A DNA stretch of 38,465 nt, taken from Chelatococcus sambhunathii (GTDB taxonomy: Bacteria > Pseudomonadota > Alphaproteobacteria > Rhizobiales > Methylopilaceae). The notes below the pieces were generated by a model. That model made no database searches. It worked only from the letters and a program-made list of their open reading frames with translations, and was not told the origin of the DNA. This document shows, one piece after another, positions 1-7,643 of this stretch; position 1 is the first letter of the stretch; each line of letters starts with the position of its first letter. The stretch spans positions 1 through 38,465 of the forward strand of contig JADBEO010000039.1 in the NCBI GenBank assembly GCA_031316315.1. The letters run 5' to 3'. A program made the translations under genes and the position numbers.

Positions 1-5
1 CACCC

Positions 6-34
6 TGCCCTCCCCTTTGCAAGGGGAGGGATCG
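6..34. repeat. Left-end palindromic repeat
   Basis: A hairpin-forming element: a 10-base arm at 8-17 pairs with 21-30 around a 3-base loop. The same sequence occurs in inverted orientation at the right end of the window (38432-38460). It lies just beyond the stop codon of the peptide-binding protein gene. A related CCCTCCCC/GGGGAGGG arm is also seen inside the element at 9926-10085. Confidence 0.7.
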
Positions 35-66
35 CGGTCCGTCCGGAAAGCGCAAGCGGTCGCAGC

Positions 67-1926
67 TCAAGGCCTCCCCCCGACGGCCTTCGCCTTCTCC
101 GCGTCCCACCACCAGACGGTCGGGAACAGGGAGCCGCGCGGGGGAAGCTTTTCGGGACGCGAGAAACGGTCCCAGCGGGCGGTGCGGTCCTCGACGCTGG
201 TGAACTGCGGCACGACGTACCAGTGCGCGAGCAGCACGCGGTCGAGCGCGTGCGTGGCGGCGGTCAGCTCCTCGCGATCTTTGGCGTAGACGATTTTCTC
301 GATGAGCGCGTCGATCGCCGGATCCTTGATCCCGCCGAAGTTCTGCGAGCCGGGCACGTCCGCAGACTGCGAGCCCCACATGTCGCGCTGCTCGTTGCCC
401 GGCGAGAGCGACTGGCCCCAGCCGACTGTCACCATGTCGAAGTCGAAGGAGCGGATGCGGTTGATGTACTGGCTGTCGTCGAGTTGGCGCAGCGAGACCT
501 CGACGCCGAGCCGTTCGAGCGCGGGCTTGTAGAAGCTCAGGATCCGCTCCGAACTCGGGTCCTGGTAGATGAACTCGACCCGAAACGCCTCGCCCGCCGC
601 GTTCTTCAGCGCCGGCTTGCCGCCGTCGCGCGTCACGGACCATCCCGCCTGCTTCAGCAGGTCGACCGCCTCGCGCAGGTTCTTGCGCGTCGCCTCGGGC
701 GAACCGCCGACCGGGTTCCGGTACTCGGCGGTGAAAACCTCGGGCGGAACCTTGTCCCTAACGCTTTCGAGGATCTCCTTCTCGCGGCCTTCGGGCAGTC
801 CCTTGGCGGCGAGCTCGGTGCCGAAATAGTAGCTGTCGATCCGCACGTACTGGCCGTACATGATCGACTTGTTGATCTCCTCGAAGTCGAAGGCGAGGTT
901 GAACGCCTTACGGACGCGCCAGTCCTTGAACTTGTCGCGGCGCATGTTGAAGGCGTAGGCCTGCATCCGCCCGGACTGGCTGTCCTTGAACTTCTCCAGA
1001 AGCACGCGCTTCTCGGAGACGGCTGGAAACTGATAGGCCGTCGCCCAGTTCTTCGCGCTGTTCTCCTCGCGATAATCGAACTGGTCGCCCTTGAAGCCCT
1101 CGACCAGCACCGTCATGTCGCGAAAGTACTCGTAACGCATCTCGCCGAAATTGTTCGTGCCGATCCGCACCGGCAGCTTCGCGGCCCAGTAGTCGGGAAC
1201 GCGCTCGTAGGCGATCGAGCGGCCTGGCGTGAACTCCTTGATGCGGTACGGCCCGGAGCCGAGCGGCTTTTCGAGCGTCCCCTCCTCGATGTCGCGCTTC
1301 TTGCCCTCAGCGTCCGTCCCCTCCCACCAATGCTTCGGCAGGACGGGGATCTGGCCGGTGATCTGCGGCAGCTCGCGATTGCCGGGGCCGGCGAAGGTGA
1401 AGGTCACCTCGCGCTCGCCGGTGACCTCGGCCTTCTTCACGTCCGCGTAGTAGCGCGCGCGCAGAGGGTCGATGCGCTTCAGCGTCTCGAACGACCAGAC
1501 GACGTCCTCGGGGGTGATCGGCTTGCCGTCGTTGAAGCGCGCCTCGGGCCTCAGGCGGTAGGTGACGGAGGAATAATCCGGCGGATATCGGACGCTCTCG
1601 GCCACGAGGCCGTATTCGGTCGCCGGCTCGTCGAGCGCATCCTCGAGGAGCGTGTCGTAAAGTAGGTTGAGCCCTGCCGCCCTGTTGCCCCTCGGGATGA
1701 AGCCGTTGAGGCTGTCGAAGGTGCCGTAGGTCCCGAGACGCACGCGGCCGCCTTTTGGGGCGTCGGGGTTCACGTAGTCGAAATGCTTGAAGTCCGGCGG
1801 GTATTTCACGTCGCCGAACAGCGACAGGCCGTGGCGCCATTCGGGAGCGCCGGGCGCGGCCTCCTGCGCGACGGCGGGCGCGGCGGCCAGCGCGGCGATC
1901 AGGGCGGCGGCGAGGCGGAAGCTCAT
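67..1926 (-). CDS. YejA-like extracellular peptide-binding protein (ABC transporter, family 5)
   Basis: A 619-residue periplasmic substrate-binding protein of the SBP_bac_5 family, expected to deliver oligopeptides or similar solutes to an ABC importer. Residues 1-20 form a typical signal peptide ending in AVA before QEA. The mature part opens with a HGLSLFGDVKYP segment, followed by a HFDYVNPDAPKGG segment, which resembles YejA-type proteins more than classical OppA. Length fits the YejA group (about 600). The permease and ATPase genes that usually follow yejA are not visible: the gene ends at the left edge, directly before a palindromic repeat, so they may lie outside the window or elsewhere. 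Family assignment is firm; the substrate is inferred. Confidence 0.9.
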   Translation of the reverse strand: MSFRLAAALIAALAAAPAVAQEAAPGAPEWRHGLSLFGDVKYPPDFKHFDYVNPDAPKGGRVRLGTYGTFDSLNGFIPRGNRAAGLNLLYDTLLEDALDEPATEYGLVAESVRYPPDYSSVTYRLRPEARFNDGKPITPEDVVWSFETLKRIDPLRARYYADVKKAEVTGEREVTFTFAGPGNRELPQITGQIPVLPKHWWEGTDAEGKKRDIEEGTLEKPLGSGPYRIKEFTPGRSIAYERVPDYWAAKLPVRIGTNNFGEMRYEYFRDMTVLVEGFKGDQFDYREENSAKNWATAYQFPAVSEKRVLLEKFKDSQSGRMQAYAFNMRRDKFKDWRVRKAFNLAFDFEEINKSIMYGQYVRIDSYYFGTELAAKGLPEGREKEILESVRDKVPPEVFTAEYRNPVGGSPEATRKNLREAVDLLKQAGWSVTRDGGKPALKNAAGEAFRVEFIYQDPSSERILSFYKPALERLGVEVSLRQLDDSQYINRIRSFDFDMVTVGWGQSLSPGNEQRDMWGSQSADVPGSQNFGGIKDPAIDALIEKIVYAKDREELTAATHALDRVLLAHWYVVPQFTSVEDRTARWDRFSRPEKLPPRGSLFPTVWWWDAEKAKAVGGRP

Positions 1927-2060
1927 CGGCGGGCGGTCGTCCTCTGTGGGATCCTAGGATCCTAGGCGTTTTCGCCCGCGCATTATGTCGTCAAACGTGG
2001 CGGGTTCCAGACGAGCCGGAGCCGGCGCGCGGACGTGACGCGATCGTGAGGCCGGCCAAA

Positions 2061-2088
2061 CGAAAAGGCCGGGCGTCTCCGCCCGGCC
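2061..2088 (-). terminator. Rho-independent terminator of the triple cytochrome gene
   Basis: On the minus strand a perfect GC-rich inverted repeat (2067-2088, arms of about nine bases) is followed by four T residues and then CGTTT. It starts 25 bases beyond the cytochrome stop codon, in the right place and orientation to end that transcript. Confidence 0.8.
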
Positions 2089-2112
2089 TGACAGTCCGTA
2101 GGAAGGTCCGGA

Positions 2113-3633
2113 TCATTTGCCCGGAATGGGCGCCGGATTGTCCGAGTTCTTGTTGAGGAAGGCGATGACGTCGGCGCGCTCCTGCGCGTCCTTGATGCCG
2201 GGATAGGGCATCATGTTGCCCGGGGCGTACTTGGCCGGGTCCGTCAGCCACTCGTCCAGCTGCGCGAAGTCCCAGTCGCCCTGCTTGCCCTTCAGCGCGT
2301 CGGAATACTCGAAGCCCTCCATGTGGCCGTGCTTCAGGCCGACGATGCCGTAGAGGTTCGGTCCCGCGCCGGCCTCGCCGCCCTTCTCGGAGGTGTGGCA
2401 GACGCCGCAGTTCTGCTTGAAGAAGGCCTCGCCCTTGGCCGGGTCGGCGCTCGCGAGACGCTTCTCGACAGGCTCGTCCGAGCCGCCGGCGGCAGCGGCT
2501 GGCGCCGCCGGAGCTGACGCAGCCGGCGCCGGCTGCGTCGCCTTGTCCGCCTCCGCGCCGCCTCCGGCCTGCTCGTTGGCCGGCTTCGCGGCCTCGGGCT
2601 TCGCGGGTTCGGACTTGGCTGGCTCAGGCTTGGCGGGAGCGGCGGCGGCCGGAGCCTCGGCCTTCTTGTCGCCGCCGGCGGGGGCGGCGCCTTCGAGCTT
2701 CTGCGGGTTGTCGGAGTTCTTGTTGAGGTAGGCGATCAGGTTCGCCCGCTCGTCCTCGTTCTTGATTCCGGCGAAGGCCATCGAGGTGCCGGGGACGTAG
2801 CCCTTCGGGTTCTCGAGCCACTTGTTCAGGTTCTCGATGTCCCAGACCTTATCGGAAGTCTTCTTCATGGCGTCAGAATAGCCGAAGCCTTCCATATGGG
2901 CGTGCTTCAGGCCGACGATGCCGTAGAGGTTCGGGCCGGCCTTCGCCGGGCCGCCCTTGGTGAAGTCGTGGCAGGCGGCGCACTTCTTGGAGGCCTGCTC
3001 GCCCTTGGCGGGGTCCGCTGACGCGACCTTCGCCGCGAAGCCGCCGCCCGCCGCACCGCCGGCCGGAGCGGCCGCGCCAGCCGCGGGCGCGCCGCCCTCG
3101 CCGGGCTTCGGCAGCGGCTGCGGGCTGTCGGAGTTCTTGTTCAGATAGGCGATGATGTTGGCCCGCTCCTGGTTGTCCTTCACGCCCGCGAAGGACATGG
3201 ACGTGCCCTGGATGTAACCCTTCGGATTCTCAAGCCACTTGTCGAGCGAAGCGAAGTCCCAGTTCCCGCCGGACTTCTTCATCGGCTCGGAATAGGTGAA
3301 GTCGTCCTCGTGGCCGTGCTTGGCGCCCACGATGCCGAACAGGTTCGGGCCGGCCTTGTGCGGCTCGCCCTTGCCGAAGGAGTGGCAGGCCGCGCACTTC
3401 TTCACCGCCTGCTCGCCCTTGGCGGGGTCGGCCGAGGCGAGCAGCGCGACCGCGCCGGCCGGAGCGGCGCCGCCGGCGGTCTTGCCGCCTTCCTCCTTGA
3501 CGGCGACCTCCATGCCGGGCTTGGCCGGCTTCTTTTCGTGGAAGACCTCTTCGACCAGCACGTTCACGCCAAGCAGCACGGTGAGCGTGCCGAGCACGGC
3601 TCCCGCGATCTTATTGAGTCTGAAGCTGTCCAT
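2113..3633 (-). CDS. Membrane-anchored triple-domain cytochrome c (CycM-like)
   Basis: A 506-residue protein with an uncleaved N-terminal membrane anchor (about residues 10-27) and three class I cytochrome c domains. The heme-binding CxxCH motifs are at 80-84, 217-221 and 409-413. Each domain has the AGPNL(F/Y)GIVG segment after the heme site and a GTSM or GNMM axial-methionine segment (M146, M285, M474 or M475), and ends in AYLNKNSD or AFLNKNSD. The anchor and domain resemble single-domain CycM (cytochrome c552), which carries electrons from the bc1 complex to the aa3 oxidase in rhizobia. Linkers are Ala/Gly/Pro-rich; the second (about 315-390) has [10 protein letters not shown]-type repeats. 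The ATG at 3633 starts the anchor; an upstream in-frame ATG at 3741 would put a poorly conserved basic stretch before it. Respiratory role is inferred. Confidence 0.88.
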   Translation of the reverse strand: MDSFRLNKIAGAVLGTLTVLLGVNVLVEEVFHEKKPAKPGMEVAVKEEGGKTAGGAAPAGAVALLASADPAKGEQAVKKCAACHSFGKGEPHKAGPNLFGIVGAKHGHEDDFTYSEPMKKSGGNWDFASLDKWLENPKGYIQGTSMSFAGVKDNQERANIIAYLNKNSDSPQPLPKPGEGGAPAAGAAAPAGGAAGGGFAAKVASADPAKGEQASKKCAACHDFTKGGPAKAGPNLYGIVGLKHAHMEGFGYSDAMKKTSDKVWDIENLNKWLENPKGYVPGTSMAFAGIKNEDERANLIAYLNKNSDNPQKLEGAAPAGGDKKAEAPAAAAPAKPEPAKSEPAKPEAAKPANEQAGGGAEADKATQPAPAASAPAAPAAAAGGSDEPVEKRLASADPAKGEAFFKQNCGVCHTSEKGGEAGAGPNLYGIVGLKHGHMEGFEYSDALKGKQGDWDFAQLDEWLTDPAKYAPGNMMPYPGIKDAQERADVIAFLNKNSDNPAPIPGK

Positions 3634-3866
3634 GTCGGCTCCGCTGTCCTGGCAGGGGCCGTCGCGCGCTGGTCCGCGCCGCCTCCCCAAGGCGTGAAAC
3701 TTCTTTCCGGCGACTTCAGAAAAGCCGCAAGGCGGCGGCACGCTACCCGCTTTTGCGCGAGCGCCGCAACTCAGCTATCACGCGGGCGCATTGCTACCTT
3801 ATGCTGAGGCCGGCTTCCGCCAAGCTGCGGAAATGCCTTGGCTTTCAACTCTTTGCTGGAATTCGA

Positions 3867-4628
3867 ATGCCCACAGTCCGCAGCCCGTCGCGACCACTTG
3901 TCCTGATCCCTGCGCGCCTCGCCGCGACCCGGCTTCCGGGCAAGCCGCTGGCCGACATTCACGGCGAGCCGATGATCGCGCATGTGCTGAGGCGCGCGCG
4001 CGAAGCCGGTGTCGGTCCGGTCGTCGTCGCGGCCGACAGTCCCGAGATCGCGGAGGCCGTCACGGCGGCCGGCGGCCAGGCGGTTCTGACGAGGCCCGAC
4101 CACGCCTCCGGCTCCGACCGGATCCACGAGGCGCTGGAGGCGCTGGACCCGGATCGCGAATTCACCACCGTCGTCAACGTGCAGGGGGACTTGCCGACGC
4201 TCGATCCGGCGGCGATCCGCGCGAGCCTCACGCCGCTCGAGGACCCGGACGTCGACGTCGCGACGCTGGTCGCCGAGATCGAGCGCGAGGAGGAGAAGAC
4301 AGCGCCAAGCGTGGTGAAGATGATCGGCAGCGAGATCGCGCCGGGCCGCTTCCGCTGCCTCTACTTCACCCGCGCGACCGCGCCGGCGGGCGAGGGCCCG
4401 CTCTATCATCACATCGGACTCTATGCTTACAGGCGCGAGGCGCTGGAGCGCTTCGTGAAGCTCCCTCCTTCGCCGCTCGAAAAGCGCGAGAAGCTGGAGC
4501 AGCTGCGCGTGATCGAGGCCGGCATGCGGATCGACGCCGTCAAGGTGGCGGTGATCCCGCTCGGCGTCGACACGCCCGAGGATCTGGAGCGCGCCCGCGA
4601 AATGCTCGCCTCGGGAGCCGGAATATGA
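3867..4628 (+). CDS. kdsB: 3-deoxy-manno-octulosonate cytidylyltransferase (CMP-Kdo synthetase)
   Basis: 253 residues. Activates Kdo with CTP to CMP-Kdo for the lipid A-core of lipopolysaccharide, in the cytoplasm. Visible family motifs are [15 protein letters not shown] (about 13-27), VNVQGDLP (about 104), [12 protein letters not shown] and the C-terminal GVDTPEDLE. The ATG at 3867 is chosen because it leaves a short, family-like N-terminus. The last codons overlap pheA by four bases (ATGA), so the two genes are translationally coupled, although their pathways are unrelated. The 233 bp upstream is a divergent promoter region shared with the cytochrome gene. Confidence 0.95.
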   Translation: MPTVRSPSRPLVLIPARLAATRLPGKPLADIHGEPMIAHVLRRAREAGVGPVVVAADSPEIAEAVTAAGGQAVLTRPDHASGSDRIHEALEALDPDREFTTVVNVQGDLPTLDPAAIRASLTPLEDPDVDVATLVAEIEREEEKTAPSVVKMIGSEIAPGRFRCLYFTRATAPAGEGPLYHHIGLYAYRREALERFVKLPPSPLEKREKLEQLRVIEAGMRIDAVKVAVIPLGVDTPEDLERAREMLASGAGI

Positions 4629-5521
4629 GCGTCAACGGCAAGATCGCGTATCAGGGCGAACCCGGCGCAAACTCGCATCTCGCCTGCGCGAACGTCTATC
4701 CCGGTATGGAGCCCGCGCCTTATCCGAGCTTCGAGGACGCGCTTGCGGCGATCGCGTCGGGCGAATGCGCCCTCGGCATGATCCCGATCGAGAACTCCGC
4801 CAACGGCCGTGTCGCCGACATCCATCATCTGATGCCGTCCGCGGGCCTCCACATCGTCGGCGAATATTTCATGCCGATCCATCACCAGTTGATGGCGGTC
4901 AAGGGCGCGACGCTCGACACGGTGAAGACCGTACAGAGCCACGTGCAGGCGCTCGGCCAATGCCGCGGGAGGATTCGCGCGCTCGGCCTGAGGCCGCTGA
5001 TCGGCGCCGACACGGCCGGGTCGGCGCATGAGATCGCGGAGGCGGGCGACCCGTCGCGCGCGGCGATCGCTTCGGAACTCGCGGCCGAGGTCTATGGGCT
5101 TGAGATTCTCGCGCGCAATGTCGAGGACTTCGACAACAACACCACCCGTTTCGTCGTGCTGTCGCGCGAGAAGGCGTGGGCCCCGGCGGGGAGGGGGCTC
5201 ACCGTCACGACCTTTGTGTTCAAGGTGCGCAACATCCCGGCCGCGCTCTACAAGGCGCTCGGCGGCTTCGCGACCAACGCCATCAACATGACGAAGCTGG
5301 AGAGCTATCAACTCGACGGCGCCTTCACGGCGACGCAGTTCTACGCCGACGTCGAGGGCCATCCGAAGGATCCGGCGCTGCGCCGGGCGCTCGACGAGCT
5401 CAAGTATTTCTCGACCGAGATCGCGGTCCTCGGCGTCTATCCGGCGCACGATTTCCGCGTCGCGGCCCGGGCGCTGGAGGCGGAAGCCGCGGCCCGCCTC
5501 GGCAAGGCCGGCCGGCGCTGA
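4625..5521 (+). CDS. pheA: Prephenate dehydratase
   Basis: 298 residues. Converts prephenate to phenylpyruvate in phenylalanine synthesis. The N-terminal PDT domain contains [12 protein letters not shown] (about 7-18), [11 protein letters not shown] and the catalytic NNTTRF motif (TRF at about 174-176). A C-terminal ACT domain (about 200-280) includes KLESYQLDG, the usual site of phenylalanine feedback binding. There is no fused chorismate mutase, as is usual in alphaproteobacteria. The start overlaps the kdsB stop (ATGA). Confidence 0.95.
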   Translation: MSVNGKIAYQGEPGANSHLACANVYPGMEPAPYPSFEDALAAIASGECALGMIPIENSANGRVADIHHLMPSAGLHIVGEYFMPIHHQLMAVKGATLDTVKTVQSHVQALGQCRGRIRALGLRPLIGADTAGSAHEIAEAGDPSRAAIASELAAEVYGLEILARNVEDFDNNTTRFVVLSREKAWAPAGRGLTVTTFVFKVRNIPAALYKALGGFATNAINMTKLESYQLDGAFTATQFYADVEGHPKDPALRRALDELKYFSTEIAVLGVYPAHDFRVAARALEAEAAARLGKAGRR

Positions 5522-5557
5522 GATTCGGACTGTCGCGACCCTTCGACCAACCTCAGT

Positions 5558-5700
5558 CGTCATCCTCGGGCTTGACCCGAGGATCCATCCGGCGCGGCCG
5601 CGCCATCGAAGCCGGATGTTTCCGACTGCGCATTCTGATTGGGGAACTCGAAACATCCGAGTTCCCTCAGATGGATGCCCGGATCACGTCCGGGCATGAC
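5558..5700. repeat. Paired-hairpin intergenic repeat (GTCAT...ATGAC type)
   Basis: The left arm starts GTCATCC and folds on a GGGCTTGACCC core. The right arm carries GGATGCCCGGATCACG and ends GGGCATGAC. The outer ends are also complementary. A small internal hairpin, GGGAACTCG with CGAGTTCCC, lies between them (about 5642-5666). It fills the gap between convergent pheA and the minus-strand exported protein gene, where it could serve as a transcript end. Confidence 0.75.
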
Positions 5701-5713
5701 GGAGCAGCAGGGG

Positions 5714-6208
5714 CTACTGCCGCCCGACCGGCGGGGGCGTGATGTCGCCGTAGGAGAGCTGGATCTCCGAGCGTTCGGAGAAGATCCGACGCGGCAGGCC
5801 GTCCTTGGCGCCGACCCAGACCGTCTGTTCGCCGGCGCCCTGGTCCTCGAGCTCCTTCGGCGGGGCGTAGGCGTAGACCTTCACCGCGTCGCCCTCGTAG
5901 GTTTCGTCGGACTTCTGCACGCAGTCCTTCATGCCGGCGCCGACGGCGGACTTCATCATCGACTGGCGCTCGCCCGGCTTCAGCTCCAGCGCCTGCCACT
6001 CGCCCTCGTTCTGGACGTAGAACTTCTGCCCGATGGCGAGCGATGTCATCGGCTTGCGGCCGAAGGCGCGGGTCAGCTGCCGATAGGCGGGCGCCGATGC
6101 GAGCTTCTCGAAGGCGGAGATCACCGGCGCGCACGAGGCGTCGGCGCGGGCCGATACCGGCGCGGTTAGCGCGACGCTCAAGGCCAGACATAACGGTAGT
6201 CGCGACAT
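5714..6208 (-). CDS. Small exported protein of unknown function
   Basis: 164 residues. Residues 1 to about 22 form a signal peptide (cleavage after ARA likely). The mature protein has two cysteines, one near its N-terminus (DASC) and one in MKDC, which could form a disulfide. I do not recognise the family. The text has a segment FYVQNEGEWQALEL and a charged middle region, with no obvious enzyme motif. The ATG at 6208 follows a GAGGAGA ribosome binding site at good spacing. It sits 62 bases downstream of nudC on the same strand and could share its transcript. Confidence 0.75.
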   Translation of the reverse strand: MSRLPLCLALSVALTAPVSARADASCAPVISAFEKLASAPAYRQLTRAFGRKPMTSLAIGQKFYVQNEGEWQALELKPGERQSMMKSAVGAGMKDCVQKSDETYEGDAVKVYAYAPPKELEDQGAGEQTVWVGAKDGLPRRIFSERSEIQLSYGDITPPPVGRQ

Positions 6209-6270
6209 CGCGAACGTCTCCTCGCGGGTCTGCTTGTGCGCTCAATGATGTATCGCAGCCCGCGCCGGCG

Positions 6271-7245
6271 TCATCGTCCCAAGGCGAAGCGCCGCAGAAG
6301 GTGATGGGCTATCGCGCTCGGCGGCGGAACGAACGCCTCCTCCTCGCGCGGCCGCCCCAGCATGTCCGCCACCTCCTTGCGAGAGAACCAGCGGGCGTCC
6401 TCCAGCTCCTCGAGATCCGGCGTCACCTCGTCCGAGAGCGCCTCGCAGCGCACCCCGATCATGAGCTGGGAGGGAAAGGGCCAGGGCTGCGACAGCTCGT
6501 AGGTCACCTCGCCGATCTCGACGCCCGCCTCCTCTGCGATCTCGCGGCGCGCCGCCTCCTCGATCGTCTCGCCGGGCTCGACGAAGCCTGCGAGGCAGGA
6601 CCACATGCCGGGCGGGAAACGCGCCTGGCGCCCGAGCAGGCAGTTGTCGCCGCGCACGACGAGCATGATCGTCACCGGATCGACGCGCGGAAAGTGCAGC
6701 GCCCCGCAGGACGGGCATTCGCGCCGCCAGCCGCTGGCGTTCGCCCGCGTGGCCGCCCCGCAATTGGCGCAGAAGCCGTTGCGGGCGTGCCAGAGCGCCA
6801 TCGACTTGGCGTAGCCCGCGAGCGCCAGAACCTCCGGCGCGAGCCGCTCGCCCCAGGCGAGCGCCCGCAGATCCTCCGATGCGAGATCGTCGGCGCGCTC
6901 GATGCCCTCCGCCGCCCCGTCGCCGAGATTGACCGCGAAGCGCGGCGCGCCGCCGATCTCGCCGAGGAAGGCGGCTCGTTCGCTTGGGCCGAGCGCGGCC
7001 AGCGCTTCGGCGTCGAACAGCGGGTCGAGGGCCCCGCCTCCCGCGGCGCGCAGCACCGGCCGGTCGCCGAGGAACGGCAGGAAGCGGGCTCCGGGCGCGC
7101 TAGCCGCGCGCGCGACCGCCTCGTCGTCGTCCCGGCGTTCGGCGGCGCGGTCGATGGCGAGATCGGCGTAGCCGAGAAGGGGCTCGGATGTCGGCGCGGG
7201 CCGCTGCACGGATCTGCTCCCTCGATAACGGACCGGGGCGCTCAT
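6271..7245 (-). CDS. nudC: NADH/NAD pyrophosphatase (NudC-type Nudix hydrolase)
   Basis: 324 residues. Hydrolyses NAD(H) to NMN(H) and AMP; E. coli NudC also removes NAD caps from RNA. Domains in order: a variable N-terminal domain (1 to about 150), a zinc ribbon with cysteines 159, 162, 177 and 180, the Nudix box from G220 to about V242 (GFVEPGE...REIAEEAGV), and the family signature SQPWPFPSQ at 252-260, which separates NudC from other Nudix enzymes. The ATG at 7245 begins MSAPVRYRG; an upstream in-frame start at 7296 would add a basic tail and overlap the region in front of the SRP RNA gene. All catalytic residues are present. Confidence 0.95.
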   Translation of the reverse strand: MSAPVRYRGSRSVQRPAPTSEPLLGYADLAIDRAAERRDDDEAVARAASAPGARFLPFLGDRPVLRAAGGGALDPLFDAEALAALGPSERAAFLGEIGGAPRFAVNLGDGAAEGIERADDLASEDLRALAWGERLAPEVLALAGYAKSMALWHARNGFCANCGAATRANASGWRRECPSCGALHFPRVDPVTIMLVVRGDNCLLGRQARFPPGMWSCLAGFVEPGETIEEAARREIAEEAGVEIGEVTYELSQPWPFPSQLMIGVRCEALSDEVTPDLEELEDARWFSRKEVADMLGRPREEEAFVPPPSAIAHHLLRRFALGR

Positions 7246-7303
7246 ACGCGTCGCCCGGCGGACGAAATTAGGGCGCGTCCGGCGCCCATGCCGCAAGCGC
7301 GCC

Positions 7304-7333
7304 CTTGCGCCGGCGCCCCCTCGCAGGCCATAT
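7304..7333 (+). promoter_or_regulatory. Probable promoter of the SRP RNA gene
   Basis: CTTGCG (7304-7309) and CCATAT (7328-7333) are separated by 18 bases and resemble the alphaproteobacterial CTTGAC/CTATAT housekeeping pattern. They lie 5-10 bases before the apparent 5' end of the SRP RNA. Inferred from pattern and position only. Confidence 0.45.
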
Positions 7334-7337
7334 AGCG

Positions 7338-7440
7338 TCCGGGAGGTTGGCGGTGGACGTATCCCTCGCCAACCGGGTCAGGTCCGAAAGGAAGCAGCCC
7401 TAACGAGACCGATGCGGGTCGTCGACCGGCCTCCCACCCT
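7338..7440 (+). ncRNA. ffs: Signal recognition particle RNA (4.5S type)
   Basis: Bacterial small SRP RNA. The conserved apical domain is present: GGTCAGGTCCGAAAGGAAGC (7377-7396) followed by AGCC, which is the Ffh-binding loop. The 5' GGGAGGTTGGCG segment pairs with the 3' CGGCCTCCC segment to close the hairpin. With Ffh and FtsY it targets inner-membrane proteins to the Sec translocon. Position next to dnaX-ybaB-recR is common in this group of bacteria. Ends are estimated from the closing stem. Confidence 0.93.
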
Positions 7441-7480
7441 TCTCACCACATCAGGACGCCGTTGATGTCCGAGACGGCCT

Positions 7481-7614
7481 GCGTGCTTCGAGACGGCCCT
7501 TCGGGCCTCCTCAGCATGAGGGCCGTGGATGTGAGGGCCGCTTTCCGCGTTCCGGCTCGCTCGATAGCGCCTCATGCTGAGGAGCCCGCGCCAGCGGGCG
7601 TCTCGAAGCACGCA
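7481..7614. repeat. Long inverted repeat between ffs and dnaX
   Basis: The left arm (7481-7521) begins GCGTGCTTCGAGACG and ends CCTCAGCATGAGG. The right arm (about 7569-7614) carries the reverse complement, CCTCATGCTGAGGAG to CGTCTCGAAGCACGC. Each arm also holds its own small hairpin (GGCCC TTC GGGCC on the left, GCCCGC...GCGGGC on the right). About 50 bases of unrelated DNA separate the arms. This design is widespread between genes in Bradyrhizobium relatives. It ends 29 bases before the dnaX start, so any dnaX promoter lies in or before it. Confidence 0.8.
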
Positions 7615-7643
7615 GTCCGGCGCGCCGCGCGATGGTTGGGCGC

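Noticed and set aside
223-1665. Long open frame on the plus strand opposite the peptide-binding protein gene
   Set aside because: It is a shadow of a well-conserved minus-strand gene in GC-rich DNA, with no family text or ribosome binding site.
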